Positions 22,680 through 34,749 are shown, counted from the stretch's first letter. The stretch: DNA of 64,000 nucleotides from Heracleum sosnowskyi (GCA_030848705.1 CM061238.1:57327133-57391132), one strand, 5' to 3'. Translations and numbers: made by a program. Notes: generated by a model not told the origin, from the sequence alone.

Positions 22680-22711
22680 TAACGCCCATGCGTAGCGGGC
22701 ATAAATGCTAG
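22680..22711 (+). other. Helitron 3' terminus (hairpin-like region plus CTAG)
   Basis: TTAACGCCCATGCGTAGCGG then GCATAAATGCTAG, followed by host T. The outer GCCC/GGGC can pair and the inner stem is imperfect. In the family the hairpin acts as the termination signal of rolling-circle transposition. Confidence 0.85.
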
Positions 22712-23833
22712 TGTTAATAGTGTCATAAGTAACTCTCACTGTGATAATGGTGTAATGATTCTTAGACCTGAAATCATTATATTTTTATACGAGAATTAAT
22801 ATACTTTGATTACATTAAAAGTTATCTTTGACCGAGTGATGATAAAAGTGGACATTGGGTATATTATGAATGGTATGAGAAATATGAATGATCTAGATGG
22901 GATTTAACCCTCCTAATTTAGGAGCGATATTATTTACCTCTTGTTTGGCTGTGCTCAAATGTTGATTTGATTTATTAGTCTACTCATCGATCAAGAAAAC
23001 TAATATTAAATTATGAAGAGGATGACACATTACATGTCTCGAGTTTAATCTATAATATTAAGGTTAAACGGATTATATTACATGGAACATTCTTCACGAA
23101 AGGCTTAATCGAATTACCGATTTAATTATTATTACTTGGGTGACAATGATGTATTACTAGATTCCGCACATTGTTTACAATTTTAATTAGTTATTAAAAT
23201 TGTTACCAACGTAATAATAAACTACATGGTCACACATAAAGAACGCTTGAAGGAGAAATAATTTAAATTTAAATAAGTAATTTATTCTATTTATAATATT
23301 AATTAAGTATGACTTGATTAATTATTTAAATAGAAAATGGAATTACTTAAACTAATTCTGAAATTAGTTATTAATTAATTAAGTGCGACTTAATTAAATA
23401 ATAAATTGGAATTTCGGATTAGTATTTTATTATAATTGGATTATAATTAGAAAACTTATTTTCCTCTCTATATAAACTCTCGGGCTGATTTTAAGAGTGG
23501 AAAAACATTTTTATATTTAATCCCTAGCCGCTTATGAGAGCAATAAAAGAGAGAGAGAAAGAAGTAGTTTTCGGGTGCTAGTACACATCAATCCTTCAAG
23601 AAAAGCGTTCGTGTGGATAACGTAGAGTGTAGATCGCGAGAGCGGGATACATGGTGATTGAACAAGTTTTGGATCTCCATTAATCTTTCATTGATGAATT
23701 GTTAAAACGTTTTAAGGTAAAACACTAATCTCCGAATTAAATCTTTTATTTTTCGCATGGATCGTGCGGAGGGGTTTCAAATTTTGATTTATTTTCACGT
23801 TTTCTGTTGCGTATATGTGCTCGAAACCCTTCA
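22712..23833 (+). mobile_element. copia-A 5' LTR, second fragment
   Basis: It resumes at TGTTAATAGTGTCATAAG exactly where 15738 stopped, judged against the 3' LTR, and ends CTCGAAACCCTTCA. Differences from the 3' LTR are scattered substitutions and small indels, for example a missing CACGGTCG-containing stretch near 22940. Confidence 0.88.
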
Positions 23834-23834
23834 A

Positions 23835-23846
23835 TGGAATCAGAGC
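23835..23846 (+). other. primer-binding site of copia-A (initiator tRNA-Met)
   Basis: TGGAATCAGAGC, one base inside the LTR, differs by one base from TGGTATCAGAGC, the complement of the initiator tRNA-Met 3' end used by most plant copia elements. Confidence 0.85.
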
Positions 23847-25675
23847 TACTTGCGAAAACGTTTTAATTCGGTTATATGTTTAAAATTTTGATGTATATAC
23901 AAGCATGTTTGCTATTATCATGATTGATGTGTTGTTTTGATGATAACATGTATGTCGTATTGATGTATATGCATAAACTGTACATTAATGATGATTGGGA
24001 TGATCATTTGATGATCATATAATCTCTATGTATACTGATATATACATGATATATGTTTGTTCTTGTTATGAGAATCGTATTCGATACGATTTCTGAACAC
24101 GCTGCGCAGATTTGGTGAAATTTTCATAATGTGTCAGATTTTCTGCGAACATACCTTTTCGGAAAGCGAAACGGGCGTCTGAACAAACCTGACATAGTAA
24201 ATCGTAAGTCTGTAAGGCGTTTGACATCGTTTACTGTCTGTAAACAGCGATTTAATGTTTTCACAATTCTGATTTTGATTTTCTGATTTACACTTTTTTT
24301 TTATTTCTGTGATTGGATCATGAGAAATATGATATGGTATGATATGTTAATGCAATAAGAGATGTTCTTAATTGTTATATGAGCATGGTGATTGATTATG
24401 GCCTGAAGATCCATAAGATAGTGGTTTTGTTTTAATGGTTTGGTTTCTAAATACGACTTGCATGTCGTTATTCCATGTAATATTTAAATCTCGAATATAA
24501 CTCGAGTTCTACTTGTAAGTTCAGTAGGATAGGTTGTTTTATTTATGTAATATATATGAAGACATCCAAGATGGAGAACTAAGGAAGCATTACAAGGAGA
24601 CAAAGCAAGGAGGCAAGTTAAAGCTTGAAGACTTGTAACATTGTATTGTATTTTGATACCACCATAGATTGACCTTGATTTTTCCATTACCTTGGAAAGA
24701 TCACTTAGGTTGGGCCATAACCAAACACGTTTATTTACGCACTTTACATATATTATGATTGCATGTGATGCTATGTATGCGTAGATAATGATGCATGTTT
24801 TAATTAGATTAATCATGTATGTATGTATTAGATACAACACCCATGCCATGTCTGCTTAAACAAGATAAAATCTTTAACGATTTAAGATTTTAGAATTGAA
24901 CAAAACGAACATGAGATTCCTGTGTTTATGAAACACGGAAATAAGTATGAATATTCAAATTTTGATATGGGGCGATTTTGACAAAAAATACAAGCAGCGC
25001 TTGTAAGAAAGACAGGTTTTAAGTGAGACCACTGTGACTCCTCCGTGTAGCCTGGAAATCAAACCATTGATGAATTTTTATTTGAAGTACTTAGTTCAAG
25101 GAAAAATTGGGAATCTCTTGATGATGGGATCATGGTCGTTTTAATAAAATTTATAAATCCCTAAATGAAATATTAAGTTAAATAGATGCCTTCCAATGGA
25201 AAACACTCGTCAAGACCTAGATCGAGAAAGAGTGGGTTCGCCAAAGCGAAGCACTCCCACCTATCGTGGTAAGACGCGATGAAGTAAATGTGATACTTAA
25301 ATTGCTAGACCATTGGGTAAGACTTAACTAAGTTACCATAATAGGATTGTGAACTTAGAGGCATCGAGTTTGGTATGATTTATTAGATAAATGTGAACAA
25401 ATGTTGTTTTACCAAACTTTCCAAGAGTTATATATGATATAATTGCAATAGTTGTCTACCTAAATAATCATGTTTTGGGAGTAAAGCCAAAGCTGACCTA
25501 AAGCTGACCTCACTAGAAAGATTTAAGAGAAATACTTTCCGAATTAATAGTTAGGGCTATTTATTTGATAGAAATAGTGGAGGTATATAATGATATACCA
25601 TAATCACTTAAACATAATAATTAATAAATTTGCAACCTAGATTAATTTTATGCACTTTAATATTGTAGCTATCAA
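23847..25675 (+). other. copia-A untranslated leader, no gene seen
   Basis: Between primer site and gag are about 1.8 kb of AT-rich sequence. The text resembles in layout 56185-57770 of the other copia element (statements such as CCTTTTCGGAAAG and CCACCTATCGTGG recur), indicating that the two elements are related. No sustained reading frame is seen. Confidence 0.6.
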
Positions 25676-28600
25676 ATGACAAATAACACAAACAACTTCT
25701 CTATGCGATCAGTCCTTGAGAAGGACAAGCTGACATGAACAAATTTCCTCGACTGATATAGGAGCTTGAGGATCATCCTCAGGCACCACGATGTTAGTCA
25801 AATTCTTCCCTTACCTTTTAGCTGAGAATGTAACATGTGCCGAACATAATGCTTATTGGAAGCAAATTGATGATTCGACTGATGATGTTTCATGTCTCAT
25901 GTCTCATGCTTGCAACTATGAGTGATGAGCTTAAGAAACAATATGAGCATATGGATGCTTATGAGATATTTGAGCACCTTAAAAGATGTTTGAGGAAAAG
26001 GGTCGTCAAAAGGGATTTGATAATAGCAAGGCACCATACACCTACAAGTAGGGAAAATGAGATTCGGTTGGACTAGATGTTCTAAAGATGACAGGGTATA
26101 ATGAGTACCTTGATTATTATTTTTTGGGTTTCAAGATTGGTCTAAAGACTCAGAATGATTTGATCATACAAATCTTTGAATTGGAGCAAAATTTGTTGCT
26201 CTAGTTGAAGTAACTCGTTACTTAATTTTTCATATAAGGCTAAGTTTAGAACTTGATAATTATAACTACGTGCCTCTAAGAGTAGAGAAATTATATTGTT
26301 TTCATGTATGGACAAGAAAGGTTTTTCATTTTGATTGTATATATAACAATTGTTGTTTATTACATTTCAATGAAAATGTTAATGATGTTGCACAATTAGT
26401 TAACAATTTATATGTTCTAAAATGACTCAAATCAAACATTACCTTTGGCACTGTAATTAAGGCCATATTATAAGAAACGCATTTCCAATTTACATAATGA
26501 TGGATGATTGGATAAGTTTGATTATGAATCATACGAAGAATGTGAATCTTGGTTTATTTGGCAAAAGGACAAAAGCCCCTTTTACTGAAAATGGTGAAAG
26601 GGTCATCGAACGATTAGGACTTATACATGGTGATGTATGTGGTCATATACGTACGATGACAGGAGGTAGATTTTACTACTTCATAACGCTCACTGATGAT
26701 GTCAGTAGATACGGATATAGATATCTTTTGATGAACAAATCTGAATTGTTTGAAAAGTTCAAAGAATATTAAGCTGAAGTAAAAAGGTTCAATGAAAAGA
26801 GTTTCTAAGAGATGAAATCACATTATGTTGGACATAGTGCGATGGATGATGAGTCAAGTGGATCTTCCAATAAGTTTTTGGGGTTATACCCTAGAGACAG
26901 GTGCATATACACTAAACCGTGTTCTTACTAAAATGGTTCAGGAGACACCATATAAGATGTGGACTGAGAAAAGTTATAGCATGTCATTTATCAAAATTAG
27001 GGGATGCAAAACGTTTTTGAAACGTATAACCTTTGACAAGCTAGGACCAAAATCAGATAAATGTAATTTTGTGGGATACCAAATTAAAACAAAAGGGGTA
27101 TTACTTCTTTAATCCTTCAGAGAACAAAGTGTTTGTTGCTCGGACTACTGTATTTCTTGAGAGAGAATTTCTTTCTAAAAGAAATAGTGGGAGGAAAATA
27201 GATCTCGATGAGGATCGAGAACCACGAGATAACATTGAACCGAAGTTGGAACAAAAGCAGAATGTGCAAGAAAATGTTAATGTAAGATTCACCATGAGTC
27301 CGAGAGATATTATGAATTTCTCTTGACTCGGGATGGTGATGTAATGCTTGTGAATAATGATAATGAGCCTCTTACCTACCAAGACGCTATGAACATTCCA
27401 AGATCTAAAAGTTGGCAGGAGGCCATGAAATCTAAGATGGATTCCATGTATGAAAAACCAAGTATGGACTTTGGTTAATCCACCTAAAGGGGTAAAACCT
27501 ATAAGGTGCAAGTGTGTTTTCAAGAAGAAAACTAACATGGATAGTAATGTACAGACCTATAAGGCACGACTGGTGGTAAAAGGTTTCAAGTAAATTCATG
27601 GTATTGACTATGATGAAACTTTCTCACCAGTGGCAATGGTCAAGTCCATCAGGATTTTGCTTGTTTACTATGACTACGAAATCTGGCAAATGGATGTCAA
27701 GAGTACTTTCTTAAATGGGAGCGTTGAAGAGGTTGTGTACATGACACAACCTGAAGGTTTTGTAGATCCATGTTTTGCTAGAATGGTTTATAAGATAAAG
27801 TAAGCCTCGAGGAGATGGAATATACGTTTTGATGAAACATTCAAATAGTTTGGCTCTATTCAAAATGAAGATGAACCGTGTGTTTACAAGAAGGTTAGTG
27901 GAAGCCATGTGGCATTCCTAGTATCATATGTAGATGATATATTACAAATAAGGAATGACATTCTTTCTCAACAGACTGTTAAGACTTGGTAGAGAAATAG
28001 TTTTTTGATGAAAGACTTAGGAGATGTGTCCTATATCTTAGGGATCAGGATCTATAGAGATAGATCACGAAGATTTTTCGGCTTAAGTCCGAGTACATAC
28101 ATTGACAATGTATTGCACCAATTAGGGATGCAAAGAGGCTAAAAGGGAAATGTTCCCGTGTCTATGAGATAGTGATCTCAAAATAAATGGTCTAAAATCA
28201 TTGGATGATATGGACCACATGAGTATAGTTCTATATGCTTCGGAAATTGGTTTCATAATGTATGTGATGATATGTACTCGTCATGATGTCTCGTATGCTT
28301 TAAGCATGACGAGTAGGTACCAGTCTAATCCAAGTGATGGTCACTAGATTGGAATCAAGAATATTCTTCAGTGCCCAAAGAGGACTAAAGACTCATTCTT
28401 GGTATATGGAGGAGATGAAAAGCTGCATGTAAAATGTTACACTGATGCTAGTTTCCAGATAGACATGATTGTTTTGTGTCTTAGTCTGGATCCGTGTTTT
28501 GTCTAAATAGATGTGTTGTGAGATAAAATAGTTCACAACAAGAACCGTAAATGATTCTACAATCGAGGTTTAGTATATTGATACTTATGAAATAGCCAAA

Positions 28601-28789
28601 GAGGTTGTTTGGGAATTTACTAAGGCAATATCACCTTATTAATGAGATTAATGATCAAGGAGATATACTTATATGTAAAGTGCATACTATTGATAATATT
28701 GCAGAACCACTGACTAAGCCTTTGTCACAGAAGAAGCATGTAAGTCACACTAGTTCCAAATGTATTGGATACATGGGATATTGGCTCTA
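25676..28789 (+). pseudogene. copia-A gag-pol, heavily broken
   Basis: gag begins at the ATG at 25676 and continues as 'SDELKKQYEHMDAYEIFEHL' near 25920. Zinc knuckle and protease are missing. Pre-integrase 'LWHC.LGH' lies near 26450, integrase 'IHGDVCGHI' near 26620 and 'MMSQVDLPISFWGYTLETG' near 26845. The segment with the second catalytic Asp and the Glu has been deleted around 26790-26820. RT runs from about 27345 ('GIDYDETFSPVAMVKSIRIL', 'YEIWQMDVKSTFLNGS', then 'YVDDIL' at 27930) and RNase H fades out by 28789. Several frameshifts and stops make it non-functional. The order gag-PR-INT-RT-RH assigns it to Ty1/copia. Confidence 0.9.
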
Positions 28790-28805
28790 GTGCAAGTGGG
28801 AAATT
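28790..28805 (+). other. polypurine tract of copia-A
   Basis: AGTGCAAGTGGGAAAT directly precedes the 3' LTR start TGTTAGTATTAGTG, the normal place for plus-strand priming. Confidence 0.7.
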
Positions 28806-28882
28806 GTTAGTATTAGTGCTCTAGAAACAATACTTTTATGTTTTAAAGAAAACATTTTATTATTATAAATTATGTTTTATTG

Positions 28883-28960
<78 letters not shown>

Positions 28961-30420
28961 ATGTCTTTATTTACTGCGTTATAAATGTTAGCATAATAAA
29001 TGTCCTTGGAATTATGATACGTATTCGATATCTTTAACTATGTGACTTAAAAATGAGATTATATGAATTGTATCTTTATTCCTAAATATCCCTAGTCGAG
29101 TGTTATTATTTAAGGACAATAATAATGCACAGAGACTTGTATGTTTGTTGACTGATGATCACTTCTCATTGGTCATAGGTATGGTGATACTAAAGTCAAA
29201 ACATATGTGCATGTAAGAGTACATGACACTGGATTGACCCTCCGTGAGATTACACATGTTAATAGTGTCATAAGTAATTCTCACTGTGATAGTGGTGTAA
29301 TGATCCTTAGACCTGAAATCATTATATTTTTATACGAGAATTAATATACTTTGATTACATTAAAAGTTACCTTTGATCGGGTGATGATAAAAGTGGACAT
29401 TGGGTATATTATTAATCTTATGAGAAATATGAATGATCTAGATGGGATTTAACCCTCCTAATTTTAGGAGCGATATTATTGGCCTCTTGTTTGAGTGAGA
29501 CTAAAAAATGCACGGTCGTGCTCAAATGTTGATTTGATTTATTAGTCTACTCATCGATCAAGAAAACTAAGATTAAATTATGAAGAGGATGACACATTAC
29601 ATGCCTCGAGTTTAATCTATAATATTAAGGTTAAATGGATTATATTACATGGAACATTATTCACGAAAGGCTTAATCGAATCACCGATTTAATTATTATT
29701 ACTTGGGTGGCAATGAAGTATTACTAGATGCCGCTCATTGTTTACAATTTTAATTAGTTATTAAAATTGTTACCAACGTAATAATAACCTACAGGGTCAC
29801 ACACAAAGAACGCTTGAAGGAGAAATAATTTAAATTATGAATTTAAATTTAAATAAATAATTTATTCTATTTATAATATTAATTAAGTATGACTTGATTA
29901 ATTATTTAAATAGAAAATGGAATTACTTAAACTAATTCTGAAATTAGTTATTAATTAATTAAGTGCGACTTAATTAAATAATAAATTAGAATTTCGGATT
30001 AATATTTTATTATAATTGGATTATAATTAAGTGCGACTTATTTTCCTCTCTATATAAACTCTCAAAGAGGGCTGATTTTAAGACTGGAAAAACGTTTTTA
30101 TATTAAAAACCTAGCCGCTTATGAGAGCAAGAAAAGAGAGAGAGAAATAAGCGGTGTTCGGGTGCTAGTACACATCAATCCTTCAAGAAAAACGTTCGTG
30201 TGGAAAACGTAGAGTGTAGATCGTGAGAGCGGGATGCATGGTGATTGAACAAGCTTTGGATCTCCATTAATCTTTCATTGATGAATTGTTAAAGCGTTTT
30301 AAGGTAAAACACTAATCTCTGAATTAAATCTTTTGTTTTTCGCATGGATCGTGCGGAGGGGTTTCGAATTTTGATTTATTTTCACGTTTTCCGTTGCGTA
30401 TATGTGCTCGAAACCCTTCA
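28806..30420 (+). mobile_element. copia-A 3' LTR (1615 bp)
   Basis: It starts TGTTAGTATTAGTGCTC and ends CTCGAAACCCTTCA. It is the most complete copy of this LTR in the window and the reference for the three others. It holds an expanded ATT microsatellite (28883-28959). Confidence 0.9.
28883..28959. repeat. (ATT)n microsatellite
   Basis: About 25 uninterrupted ATT units lie within the 3' LTR. The minus-strand copy near 18890 has no such run. Confidence 0.95.
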
Positions 30421-31355
30421 CAAACCTTGTCCTAGTGTGTGATTCAATTCTTGTACGTGTGAGTTGCATTCACGTTTAATTTCTTGTCTTGCATCGTTCG
30501 TGCGAAAAGTTCTACTTGTGACTTCGCAGCTTTTATATACTTTCCGCACTAGTGTACGCATAATAGCTGATGTGAGAAAATAATAACTGCAAAAATCACA
30601 TAATGATCCACAAATACTATGAATTTTCACAACCCTAATAATTAATTCAAGCGAACTGGACAAATATATTTGAGATGAGATTTGTTTAACCTAATTAACA
30701 AATAAAATCAAATAAGGAAAACCTAGGAATCTGAATTCATCAATTAATCACAATTAACCTATGATATATATATGAACTCGCACTAAAATTAATTCTCTTT
30801 TCTTCACAAATAAGATATACTATGAAACTTGGTATCTAACAATAACCTATCAAAACTTCATGGAGCAAGCATAGGTTATGAAAAATAAATCTGGTAACAA
30901 TAATATATGAAAATCACTTTGTCAATTGAACATTAAGCACCAAGAAAAATTATGAGAACCAATTAATAGGAACGAAAAGATATAAAGAATAATTAAATTA
31001 ACATCATCTTCATCTTGGGCAAGAGATTTAGCTACACATAATTATCGAGTGAACAAAATAATTATATTAATGAAACAGGGCAATAATAACTAATTAACAA
31101 AAAAGACGCATACACTTGAATTAAGTTATTAAATTCACATAAGCGTATATAATTTATTAATAACTATGAAACATGCGTTACTTTAAGAAAAAGGCACAAA
31201 ACTTGGCGAAGCTTAATTAATGTAAACAAACCAACTGAATCGAGGACATAGTTATTAAGGACACAGAGCCGCCGTGTAGCAAAATTAATGCTAAAAACTT
31301 AATTGAATTGCATGAAAGAAAAAATGCTCAGGAAGAGAACAAAGAAGAAAGCAAA
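30421..31355. other. intergenic, no gene recognised
   Basis: AT-rich sequence with scattered stops in all frames. I see no recognisable family. Confidence 0.5.
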
Positions 31356-31492
31356 TATCTTTATATATAATTAGTGTAAAACACTGGTATGGTTTGGTTG
31401 TCAACGGTCCTAGCTAAAAACTCTCTAATATAAACGGCTCCTACATAGCTAAAAACTCTGTAAGTGTTTTACACTAAATATATATAAAGATA
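31356..31492. mobile_element. short foldback element (MITE-like)
   Basis: TATCTTTATATATAATTAGT at the left and its near-perfect inverse ending at 31492 form about 30-bp terminal inverted repeats around a 77-bp centre. Adjacent TA dinucleotides could be a Tc1/mariner-type duplication. The family is not certain. Confidence 0.5.
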
Positions 31493-31856
31493 TAATTACA
31501 CAATTAGAGTTATTAATGATGCTCTACTTTAAAGAAAAAATAATATTTCTAATTTTCTATAAAAGTAAATAATAATAGAAGTAATATAATTTTAATATTT
31601 TAAATATTTACACTAAAATTTATTAAAATTGAACATATAAAAACAATGAATAAACATATAAATAATCATTATTTTAGTGAATTTGTATATATAAAAAATT
31701 CGTAATTTCAAGAATTACAACACAAACCGAAATAATATATACATATGAAAAAAAATATTATTAACTTAATGAATTTATATTTTTATGAAAATACACAAAG
31801 ATATTAATAAATAAATAAAATTATAAAAACACTAAAATAAAATAACTTATTAAAAG

Positions 31857-31885
31857 TCTCGTGCATTGCACGGGTATAAAGCTAG
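31857..31885 (+). other. 3' terminus of a second Helitron
   Basis: TCTCGTGCATTGCACGGGTA followed by TAAAGCTAG and host T. CGTGCA-T-TGCACG is a perfect hairpin ten bases before CTAG, a very common plant Helitron 3' end. I could not find the matching 5' TC end, so the element's extent is unknown. Confidence 0.75.
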
Positions 31886-33550
31886 TAATAATATTATAGA
31901 AAAAACAAATGTAAAAGTATTCTAGGTGTCCCAAGAGAGCATCACTATATATATATAGCAAAAAATATGGATTTGGGCCTTGGATTACAATCAGATTCTA
32001 AATATAATTTCTTCAATTCTCTTTTTCTTTTCCAATAAGTAATCGAATTTTTCTCAAATTTCTTTTGGACTTCAAGTATTTTCCACCTCCTTGCCTTTTT
32101 TCGCATTTTTCTGCTTGTAATCTGATTTTATTTATTTTCATAGAAAACAAAAGAAAATAGTTTATTAAATAATAAAATTACGAAAATGGATATAAAATAG
32201 GTATTAAAAATGTATTAAATTATGGATCTATCAATAGCGTTTTTTACGGTCCTCACACTTGTGAGTCGAATAATTAATATAACGCATAGTAGCGCGGCGA
32301 AATCCAAATTATAATACTAGACATATTATTCGCCCATTCTACAAGAGTTGTTACTCTCGGCCTTATAATATTCATACAGGTGTTTTTACACTTGTATTGG
32401 TTGAGTTTAGTAGCTTGTTTAATATTTCTCCGAATATTTATAACTCGCTCTATCTCATATATATTTTTGTTCTTCGTAACACAAGTAGGTGTATATTCAA
32501 TTTCAGTTATATTCTGCCAAACCCGAATATTTATATAAATTCATATACTTGACTTTTATTCATATTAACTTGTTGGACTTGTTAATATTTATACTTGTCG
32601 TCTTGTTCTAGTATTATACTATTTCATTTTAAACCTTTGAGAAAAAGGGATTTGTCAAGTTGTAGTACTTGTATTATATAGGTGAGGTGAGGTGAGATGA
32701 TTCTCGCTCTAAGACCCAAGTCTTAGATACGCCGACGGGAAGTTGGGTAACTTTGCACCGTGACGAGGAAAAAAAAATTCAAGATCTAATATCTAAGATT
32801 CAAGACTGGGGTAACGGGAAGTTACGCTTTAAGATAATCTTGTAAGGGTAGACTATATTATTTTGAAGAGGTAACGGGTAGTTATGCTCTAAGATAAATA
32901 TATAGTTGTTGTAAAGACTTCTCCGCCTACTATAAAGAGTGTTATTTTTATAGTGAACAAAATTGCTTGTGTCATATCTCTTTATCTTTCACTATTTTAC
33001 TTCCACACTTTAAATCACTTATCTTTAAGTATTAAAATTTTAAAAGGAGAAAGAAAATCTTAAAATGCTACGCTCTAATCTTAAAAAGATACTAAGCTAT
33101 TCAATCCCTCCCTTCTAACTTATTTAACCCACATTCGGGACCTATCAAAGGGTACTATGCACTCCGTGGTACAGCGGAGAAATGAAAGGTAACTCAGTGA
33201 TATAGCGGAGCACTCTTTTATGTAGTAGAGTCCTTGTGTAGTTCTCTACGTTGAAGCAGACCAAGCGGCTGGGCAGAGAGCTTTTTGTTTTCCTAACAAT
33301 TAGGACTGACTACATTTTGCCTTAGGTAATATTTCAATAAGATTTTCAGATTGCTTTCACGAATTTCTTCCTTGGTTAAGTTTCACCACTTTTACCTCCA
33401 AACTTGCACCAAAACACCACAAACCATAATTTTAGAGAAATTCAACCACGTACTTGAAATAAATTACACAAAACACATCAAAACTAACAAAAGCTTGATT
33501 TCAAGGCTATATTTAAGCTAGAAAATAATGGATAAATGTTACAAAAATAC
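31886..33550. repeat. decayed LTR-retrotransposon sequence, no gene seen
   Basis: It contains stretches like those around plant gypsy LTRs (TCTAAGACCCAAGTCTTAGA near 32710, repeated 'ACGGGAAGTT' and 'GTAACGGG' motifs at 32735-32880, CAGCGGAG repeats near 33170-33210). Its right end abuts an Athila-like polypurine tract on the minus strand, so at least part is probably the LTR of that element. Limits are not visible. Confidence 0.35.
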
Positions 33551-33551
33551 C

Positions 33552-33600
33552 ACTCATCACTCCCCCAAACTTGAACCTTTCTTTGTCCTCAAGCAAATTG
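33552..33600 (-). other. polypurine tract and 3' end of an Athila-like gypsy element
   Basis: Minus strand TTGCTTGAGGACAAAGAAAG, then GTTCAAGTTTGGGGGAGTGA. This 'GAGGACAA...TTTGGGGGAGT' block is the well-known 3' end of plant Athila-type gypsy elements, directly before the LTR. No coding region of that element is recognisable to its right. Confidence 0.6.
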
Positions 33601-34018
33601 ACTCATGCACCTGAAATGAAATTAACCTAACTATACGATAATGCAAAAGATCCCCTCCAAAATGGTGTTTTCCAAGTTGATTCAAATACCTCTTAATATA
33701 CTCAATTATGACAACCATCAAGCTTACACTCCATGAACTACAACTTATATATATGAACTCTAAAATTGTTGTGAGGGTCTTTGAACAACGAACGCGATAT
33801 TTAGATTCTGTATTAATGTCGTAGAATTACTAGAAAAAATTACGCTTAAGATACGTGCACTATGTGAGCCCTTTTCAAAACGCCTTTGAAGGATTAAAAG
33901 ATAGATGGAAAATAAATAAAAATCATTTAAAATACGTTATCTTGTATAGCGTTTCCCGAGAGCGCTCTATAATTCGAACCTAACATAGTAGTTGTTAAAA
34001 ACAAGTTATAGTAGTATA
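33601..34018. other. no gene seen
   Basis: This is a transition between the Athila-like remnant and the Tat-type remnant. I recognise no motif. Confidence 0.4.
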
Positions 34019-34749
34019 TTACTTTTTTCTTATACTTTTAAAATGATTACTACCATATTGCACTGTCACTAGCTGATGTGATCTCCCTCTTCTTAAAGAT
34101 GTTCCCAAGAACCACTTTAGCTGAAAAACAGAAAAATAAATACAGTGAGTGCAAATAGCAAAATAAGATACAAAAGGGTCGAGATCACTAAGCCCGAGAT
34201 CTTGGGGATTAGCCTTAGAGATAAAGAGGTTGTAATGATAAAAATCATCCGCTATTAAGATGTGAATATAAGCATCATTGTCCACGCTTAGCTTGTGGGA
34301 CCTCATGACCCATCCTCGTCCAGTGAAAAGTTAGGACGAAAATAGTTGTTCCAGTCATACCCCACCATGAAAATGTAAAACCACACTCTTTTCCATTTCA
34401 GAAAAGAGTCGGTAGTAGAACCAAAAATAAAACAACTAAGGGCCAATGATCGATGTTGGATTTCAACCCATCCCTTGTCATTATGAGCATTTGAAATTTT
34501 GGAAAGATTACGAAAAAAATAAATATTAGGCTCAATTTTCTGCTTTTTACATTGAACGATAAAACAACAAAGGAAACATGATGCGTTTGGTTGAAGTTGG
34601 GTTGGGCAAACCTTTGCCTTAGCTACTAAACGATAAACCAATGGAGGAGGGGGTATAAGAAAGCTCGAATAAAAAATTTCTTTATAAATCCAAATAAGCT
34701 GAGGTATTGGGTAACATGCTCTATCATTTGGGCCTGGGGCTAGGACCAT
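34019..34749 (-). pseudogene. antisense additional ORF of a Tat element (Transposase_28-like), remnant
   Basis: Two overlapping minus-strand frames (34749-34303 and 34306-34019) carry one protein broken by a shift in 'SLDEDGS'. Residues 'GWVEIQHR', 'KWKRVWFYIFMVGYDW' and 'LSVDNDAYIHILIADDF' follow the pattern of the plant 'putative gypsy type transposon' family seen again at 49375-51241 ('GWVYISHR', 'RWKNEFMYLVWEGGDW'). In Tat-lineage elements this ORF lies between pol and the 3' LTR, in antisense. That fits here: the LTR at 36731-37088 is plus-oriented and downstream. The function of this protein in the element is not known. The 5' region of the ORF is not recognisable. Confidence 0.6.

Larger units (their letters stand above)
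15739..22711 (+). mobile_element. Helitron with captured alpha-mannosidase exons
   Basis: It starts TCTTTTAAATTATAAATC and ends GCCCATGCGTAGCGGGC-ATAAATG-CTAG: a 5' TC, a 3' GC-rich hairpin-like stretch and terminal CTAG, inserted between A and T with no duplication. These are the hallmarks of plant Helitrons. The host site is proven by the 3' LTR of the same copia element, where ACACA and TGTTAAT are contiguous (29253-29264). No Rep/helicase is seen in 6973 bp, so it is non-autonomous. Cargo in order: a 185-bp tandem repeat, a 265-bp repeat copy, mannosidase exons (plus strand), and a second 265-bp repeat copy. A copia-A solo LTR (17437-19064) inserted later. Confidence 0.88.
15440..30420 (+). 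mobile_element. copia-A retrotransposon, decayed, 5' LTR split by a Helitron
   Basis: The element is 5' LTR (15440-15738 plus 22712-23833), primer site (23835), long leader, broken gag-pol (25676-28789), purine-rich tract (28790-28805) and 3' LTR (28806-30420). The 5' LTR lacks the first 150 or so bases of the 3' LTR: the preceding gypsy-B LTR ends exactly where the copia text begins, so gypsy-B probably inserted there. Without the Helitron the element would be about 8.0 kb. Confidence 0.85.

Noticed and set aside
24484..24849. Minus-strand frame of 121 codons in the copia-A leader
   Set aside because: No family resemblance, AT-rich, opposite to the element's direction.
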